Below, piece after piece: positions 6,844 to 9,979 of a DNA stretch of 9,979 nt (positions within the stretch are counted from its first letter, which is position 1; each line of letters opens with the position of its first letter). Source of the DNA: Elusimicrobiota bacterium (GTDB taxonomy: Bacteria; Elusimicrobiota; Elusimicrobia; UBA1565; UBA9628). The stretch is from positions 1 through 9,979 of the forward strand of contig JAGWJU010000030.1 of the NCBI GenBank assembly GCA_028865585.1, read 5' to 3'. The notes beneath the pieces were generated by a model. It had not been told where the DNA came from, did no database searches, and saw only the letters and a program-made list of their open reading frames with translations. Both the position numbers and the translations under genes were made by a program.

Positions 6844-8235
6844 ATGAAAGTCCCCGCGCAAGACATCTTGAAGGAAAGCGAGAAAACGCTGGGCCTCATC
6901 GCCAAGCACGAGGCGCTTACGGAAGAGGAGCGCGCCTGGCTCACGGACAAGACGGCGGCCTACTACGCCGAGCACGTCAACCCCGGCATCCTGGAGTATC
7001 GCAAAGCCGTGTCTACTGAGTACATCTCGGTCGAGTGGGCGGACGGCGCCAACAGCTTCACGGACATCAACGGCAAGACCTACATCGACCTCCTGGGCGG
7101 CTACGGCATCTTCAACGTCGGCCACCGCCACCCCAAGGTCGTGGAGGCGGTCACCCACCAGTTGAAGCGCCAGGCCCTGCACTCGCAGGAGCTCCTGGAG
7201 CCCTTCCGCGCCATCCTCGCCAAGCTCGTGCGCGACATCACCCCGGGCGATTTGCAGTTTAGCTTCTTCGGCAACTCGGGCGCGGAGGCCGTCGAGGGCG
7301 CGATGAAGCTCGCCATGCTGCACACCGGCCGCAAGTCCTTCGTGGCCGCGGTCTCGGGCTTCCACGGCAAGACCCTGGGCGCGCTCTCGGCCACGGCCAA
7401 GGCCAAGTTCCGCCAGCCCTTCCTGCCCATCCTGCCCGACTGCTACCACGCGCCCTACGGCGACGCGGACTACATCGAGTCCATCCTGAAATCCGCGGAC
7501 GAGGTCGGCAACGACATCGCGGGCGTCATCTTGGAGCCCATCCAGGGCGAGGGCGGCATCAACGTGCCTCCGGACGACTATTTTCCGCGCGTGCGCGAAC
7601 TCTGCGACCGCTACGGCGCGCTCCTCATCGCCGACGAGGTGCAGACCGGCATGGGCCGCACCGGCAAGATGTTCTGCGTGGACCATTGGGGCGTGGTGCC
7701 GGACATCATGTGCCTGGGCAAGGCCCTGGGCGGCGGCGTGATGCCCATCGGGGCCTTTGTCTCCAACAAGACCGTCTGGGAGCAGCTCTTCCCCGAGCCC
7801 TGGCTGCACTCGACGACCTTCGGCGGCAACCCGCTGGCCTGCGTGGCGGCCATCGCCAACATTCACGTGCTTCTGGAAGAGAAGCTCCCCGAGCGCGCCG
7901 AGAAGATGGGCAACGAGATGATCGCGAAACTGCGCGCCCTGCGCCGGCGGTTTCCCAAGCTCTGCCTCGACATCCGCGGCAAGGGCCTCATGATCGGCAT
8001 GGAGTTCCCGACCGACGCCATCGGCTATGAGATCTCGAAGGGCCTCTTCGACCGCGGTGTTCTGGTCGCGGGAACGCTCTTCAACGCCAAGACCATCCGC
8101 ATCGAGCCGCCCCTGACCATCACCACGCAGGAGATGAACCAGGCCATCGATGCCATCGAGAAGGTCTTCAAGGAAGTCAACGCGAAGCACTTCGAGACCC
8201 GGCGCGCGACGGTCCGGAAGGCGACGGCATCATGA
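6844..8235 (+). CDS. patA: Putrescine--2-oxoglutarate aminotransferase
   Basis: This class-III PLP aminotransferase (YgjG type) takes one amino group from putrescine to 2-oxoglutarate, giving 4-aminobutyraldehyde (in equilibrium with 1-pyrroline) and glutamate; cadaverine is a known side substrate of the family. It has 463 residues, as expected. The roughly 60-residue N-terminal extension typical of YgjG is present, with ALTEEERAWLT and YYAEHVNPGILEYRKAV. Then come GYGIFNVGHRHPKV, ALHSQELLEPFRAILAKL, FFGNSGAEAVEGAMKLA, FHGKTLGALSATAKAKFR and VILEPIQGEGGI. LIADEVQTGMGRTGKMF carries D264 and CLGKALGGGVMPIGA carries Schiff-base Lys K293. HSTTFGGNPLAC and VLVAGTLFNAKTIRIEPPLT complete the match. 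Agreement with E. coli PatA as remembered is close along the whole length, including regions that differ from GabT and RocD. AAGGAG (6832-6837), 6 nt before the ATG, supports the start. The stop overlaps patD as ATGA, so the two are probably translationally coupled. Confidence 0.93.
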   Translation: MKVPAQDILKESEKTLGLIAKHEALTEEERAWLTDKTAAYYAEHVNPGILEYRKAVSTEYISVEWADGANSFTDINGKTYIDLLGGYGIFNVGHRHPKVVEAVTHQLKRQALHSQELLEPFRAILAKLVRDITPGDLQFSFFGNSGAEAVEGAMKLAMLHTGRKSFVAAVSGFHGKTLGALSATAKAKFRQPFLPILPDCYHAPYGDADYIESILKSADEVGNDIAGVILEPIQGEGGINVPPDDYFPRVRELCDRYGALLIADEVQTGMGRTGKMFCVDHWGVVPDIMCLGKALGGGVMPIGAFVSNKTVWEQLFPEPWLHSTTFGGNPLACVAAIANIHVLLEEKLPERAEKMGNEMIAKLRALRRRFPKLCLDIRGKGLMIGMEFPTDAIGYEISKGLFDRGVLVAGTLFNAKTIRIEPPLTITTQEMNQAIDAIEKVFKEVNAKHFETRRATVRKATAS

Positions 8236-9692
8236 CCGTCGCGGCGGCTAAGAAGACGAAGACAGCCCGCGCCGTCGTCAACCCCGCGACGGAAGAGATT
8301 CTCGCGGAAATCCCGGACGCGGACTCTGCCTCGGTCGACAAGGCCGTTTCGGCCGCCAAGAAAGCCTTCGAGTCGGGCGCGTGGCCGGGCAAATCCCCGG
8401 CCGAGCGCGCCGCAGTCATTTTCAAGTGGGCGGACCTGGTCGAGAAAAACCTTTCACGCCTGGCCGAGATGGAGTCGGCCAACACCGGCAAGCCCTTGAA
8501 GCTCGCCCGCGACGGGGACATCCCGTTCGCCGTCGACAACCTGCGCTTTTTCGCCTCGGCCGCGCGCCTGATGGAAGGCAGCGCGAGCCAGGAGTACGTG
8601 CCGGGATATACCTCCATCCTGCGCCGCGATCCGGTGGGCACGGTCGCCTTAGTGAGCCCCTGGAACTACCCTTTGATGATGGCCGCCTGGAAGCTGGGGC
8701 CGGCCCTGGCCGCGGGAAACACCGCGGTCATCAAGCCCTCGGAACTCACGCCCCTGACCACGATTGAGCTGGGCAAACTCGCTCAGGAAGCGGGATTCCC
8801 GGAGGGCGTCGTTACGGTCGTCACGGGCGGCGAGGAAACCGGCCGCGCGCTCACTTCGCACCCCGACGTCAACATGATTTCATTCACAGGCGACACGGAG
8901 ACCGGCAAGAAGATCATGCGCCAGGCCTCGGACACGGTCAAGCGCCTGCACTTCGAGCTGGGGGGCAAGGCGCCCTTCGTGGTTTTCGAGGATGCTGATT
9001 TGCGCGCGGCGGCCTGCGGCGCGGTCGCGGGCTCCTTCGTCAACGCCGGGCAGGACTGCACCGCGGCCACGCGGCTCTACGTGCAGGAATCGGTTTTCAA
9101 GAAGTTCACAGAGCTTCTGGCCGAGGAAGCCGCCAAGGTCCGCGTGGGCGATCCGTCCAAGCCCGGAACGGACATGGGGCCGCTAATCTGCGCCGAGCAG
9201 AGAGAGCGCGTGGAGAGCTTTTTGTCGCGCGCCAAGGGCGTGAGATATCTTTTGGGCGGCAGGCGCCCGGCGGGCTTAAAGAAAGGCTTTTACTTCGAGC
9301 CGACCGTGGTTTTGGGCGCCGCGCAGGACTCGGAGCTGGTGCAAAAAGAGATTTTCGGACCGGTCGCCTGCCTTCTGCCCTTTAAGACCGAAGACGAGGC
9401 CATCGCGCTCTCCAACGACGTGCCCTACGGCCTGGCCGGCAGCGTGTGGACCACGGACGTGCGCAAGGCCCTGCGCGCGGCCAAGGCGTTGCGCTTTGGC
9501 ACGGTTTGGATCAACGACCATCTGCCGCTCACCTCCGAGATGCCGCACGGAGGCTTTAAGCAGTCCGGCTTCGGCAAGGACATGTCCAAGCACGCGCTCG
9601 AAGACTACACCGTGGTCAAGCACGTGATGGCGGACTTGAGCGGCTCGGCGCGCAAGCCCTGGCACTACACCGTCTACGGCGACCCTGCCTAA
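8232..9692 (+). CDS. patD: Gamma-aminobutyraldehyde dehydrogenase
   Basis: This NAD(P)-dependent aldehyde dehydrogenase would oxidise the 4-aminobutyraldehyde made by PatA to GABA, the substrate of GabT. It has 486 residues. In order: VVNPATEEILAEIPDAD, RDPVGTVALVSPWNYPLMMAAWKLGPALAAGN with the oxyanion-hole Asn N145, and IKPSELTPLTT. SFTGDTETG is the NAD-loop variant of GSTxxG. FELGGKAPFVVF carries general base Glu E242. NAGQDCTAATR carries nucleophile Cys C276. QKEIFGPV, SEMPHGGFKQSGFGKDMSKHALEDYTVVKHVM follow to the C-terminus. The SPWNYPLMMAAWKL, NAGQDCTA and SEMPHGG..GKDMS stretches match YdcW/PatD as remembered better than generic betaine-aldehyde dehydrogenases, and the patA overlap strengthens the call. 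The N-terminus (MTVAAAKKTKTARA) is Ala/Lys-rich in place of the usual INGE-type strand. Substrates from cadaverine (5-aminopentanal) or a lysine-derived semialdehyde cannot be excluded. GGAAGG (8216-8221) lies 10 nt before the ATG. Confidence 0.88.
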   Translation: MTVAAAKKTKTARAVVNPATEEILAEIPDADSASVDKAVSAAKKAFESGAWPGKSPAERAAVIFKWADLVEKNLSRLAEMESANTGKPLKLARDGDIPFAVDNLRFFASAARLMEGSASQEYVPGYTSILRRDPVGTVALVSPWNYPLMMAAWKLGPALAAGNTAVIKPSELTPLTTIELGKLAQEAGFPEGVVTVVTGGEETGRALTSHPDVNMISFTGDTETGKKIMRQASDTVKRLHFELGGKAPFVVFEDADLRAAACGAVAGSFVNAGQDCTAATRLYVQESVFKKFTELLAEEAAKVRVGDPSKPGTDMGPLICAEQRERVESFLSRAKGVRYLLGGRRPAGLKKGFYFEPTVVLGAAQDSELVQKEIFGPVACLLPFKTEDEAIALSNDVPYGLAGSVWTTDVRKALRAAKALRFGTVWINDHLPLTSEMPHGGFKQSGFGKDMSKHALEDYTVVKHVMADLSGSARKPWHYTVYGDPA

Positions 9693-9713
9693 GCCGACCC
9701 CCGAGGCGCTTTC

Positions 9714-9979
9714 TTAGATGTGCCTGGCGGCTTTCTTGGCCGCCGTGATGCCGTTCAAGGACGCGAAGAAAAAGTCTGAGACTTCGCCCTGGGCGTCCGA
9801 GCAGCCGAAGTAGATGGGGGGAAAGTCCCGCCGGGCGGCGGGCTGAAGCTTGGTAAAGTACCCCGGAATCGACATCGGCATGGGGTGGCCGCGGCGGTAG
9901 ATGCGGACTTCCTCCAGGTGCGGCAGCCACTCCGGCGAAATTCCCACAAGCTCTTCAACCGCGGCCTTGGCCCGCTCCA
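9714..9979 (-). CDS. FAD-dependent amine oxidase-like oxidoreductase, C-terminal part
   Basis: The frame is open to the right window edge, so only the last 87 whole codons are seen; the N-terminal GxGxxG FAD motif is outside. The visible protein (ERAKAAVEELVGISPEW...) ends in a pattern typical of flavin amine oxidase, protoporphyrinogen oxidase and desaturase-like enzymes. That pattern is a loop with VRIYRRGHPMPMSIPGYF, a strand PPIYFGCSDAQGEVSDF like the usual IYFAGD...G segment that contacts FAD, and a final helix ASLNGITAAKKAARHI like the EGAxxSGxxAA helix. The substrate cannot be told. The gene converges on patD with only 21 nt between the two stop codons, and no terminator hairpin with a T-run is visible there. 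A GTG at 9945-9947 is internal and is not a likely start. Confidence 0.65.
   Translation of the reverse strand, partial: ERAKAAVEELVGISPEWLPHLEEVRIYRRGHPMPMSIPGYFTKLQPAARRDFPPIYFGCSDAQGEVSDFFFASLNGITAAKKAARHI

Noticed and set aside
5496..6950. 484-codon minus-strand open frame opposite the saccharopine-dehydrogenase-like gene
   Set aside because: Same reason: it shadows a conserved plus-strand gene, runs over two gene junctions and has a compositional pattern with no domain.
6688..8190. 500-codon open frame on the minus strand opposite patA
   Set aside because: It lies antisense to a clearly conserved aminotransferase, its translation is low-complexity and rich in Gly, Arg, Ala and Val, and it matches no family. 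It is a by-product of high G/C at third codon positions.
4264..8235. gabT and patA as a recent tandem duplication
   Set aside because: They share only family-level motifs, differ in N-terminal architecture, and match different characterised families.
9726..9744. GGCGGC-N7-GCCGCC hairpin considered as a terminator between patD and the convergent gene
   Set aside because: It is inside the coding end of the minus-strand gene (Ala-Ala-Lys-Lys-Ala-Ala codons) and has no T-run on either side.

Overview
The window comes from a GC-rich bacterial chromosome. Third codon positions are strongly G/C, which explains the many long antisense open frames. The cell is probably Gram-negative in type: it encodes a lipobox lipoprotein and a secreted M13 metallopeptidase. 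AT-rich, sigma70-like promoters with an extended -10 (TGnTATAAT) stand out in the only real intergenic gap. The phylum cannot be fixed from the sequence. An Elusimicrobiota- or Acidobacteriota-like lineage is a guess and not a call. There are no RNA genes, mobile elements, CRISPR arrays or phage genes.

Left part (1-3736, + strand): the C-terminal end of an S9 prolyl-oligopeptidase family peptidase, then ornithine aminotransferase (rocD), then a complete exported M13 zinc endopeptidase (PepO/neprilysin type). This reads as peptide breakdown plus ornithine catabolism. Convergent to it at 3749-4126 (- strand) is a small ankyrin-repeat lipoprotein.

Centre (4127-4263): a compact divergent promoter region. 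The rightward promoter (TTGCCA, 18-nt spacer, TATAAT with an upstream TG) is followed by a 6-bp inverted repeat around the expected transcription start. After that comes an AT-rich leader without a Shine-Dalgarno sequence.

Right part (4264-9692, + strand): a tight four-gene operon, gabT, a saccharopine-dehydrogenase-like gene, patA and patD. Two of the three junctions are ATGA overlaps and the third is a 22-nt gap with a strong ribosome binding site. PatA converts putrescine to 4-aminobutyraldehyde, PatD oxidises this to GABA, and GabT transaminates GABA to succinate semialdehyde. This is the transaminase route of putrescine use. With RocD, three related class-III aminotransferases lie within 7.8 kb. 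The saccharopine-dehydrogenase-like protein is the unexplained member of the operon and the most interesting gene in the window.

Right edge (9714-9979, - strand): the C-terminal end of a protein resembling FAD-dependent amine oxidases and related oxidoreductases, convergent with patD. It is cut by the window end. Whether it acts on polyamines cannot be told from the fragment.
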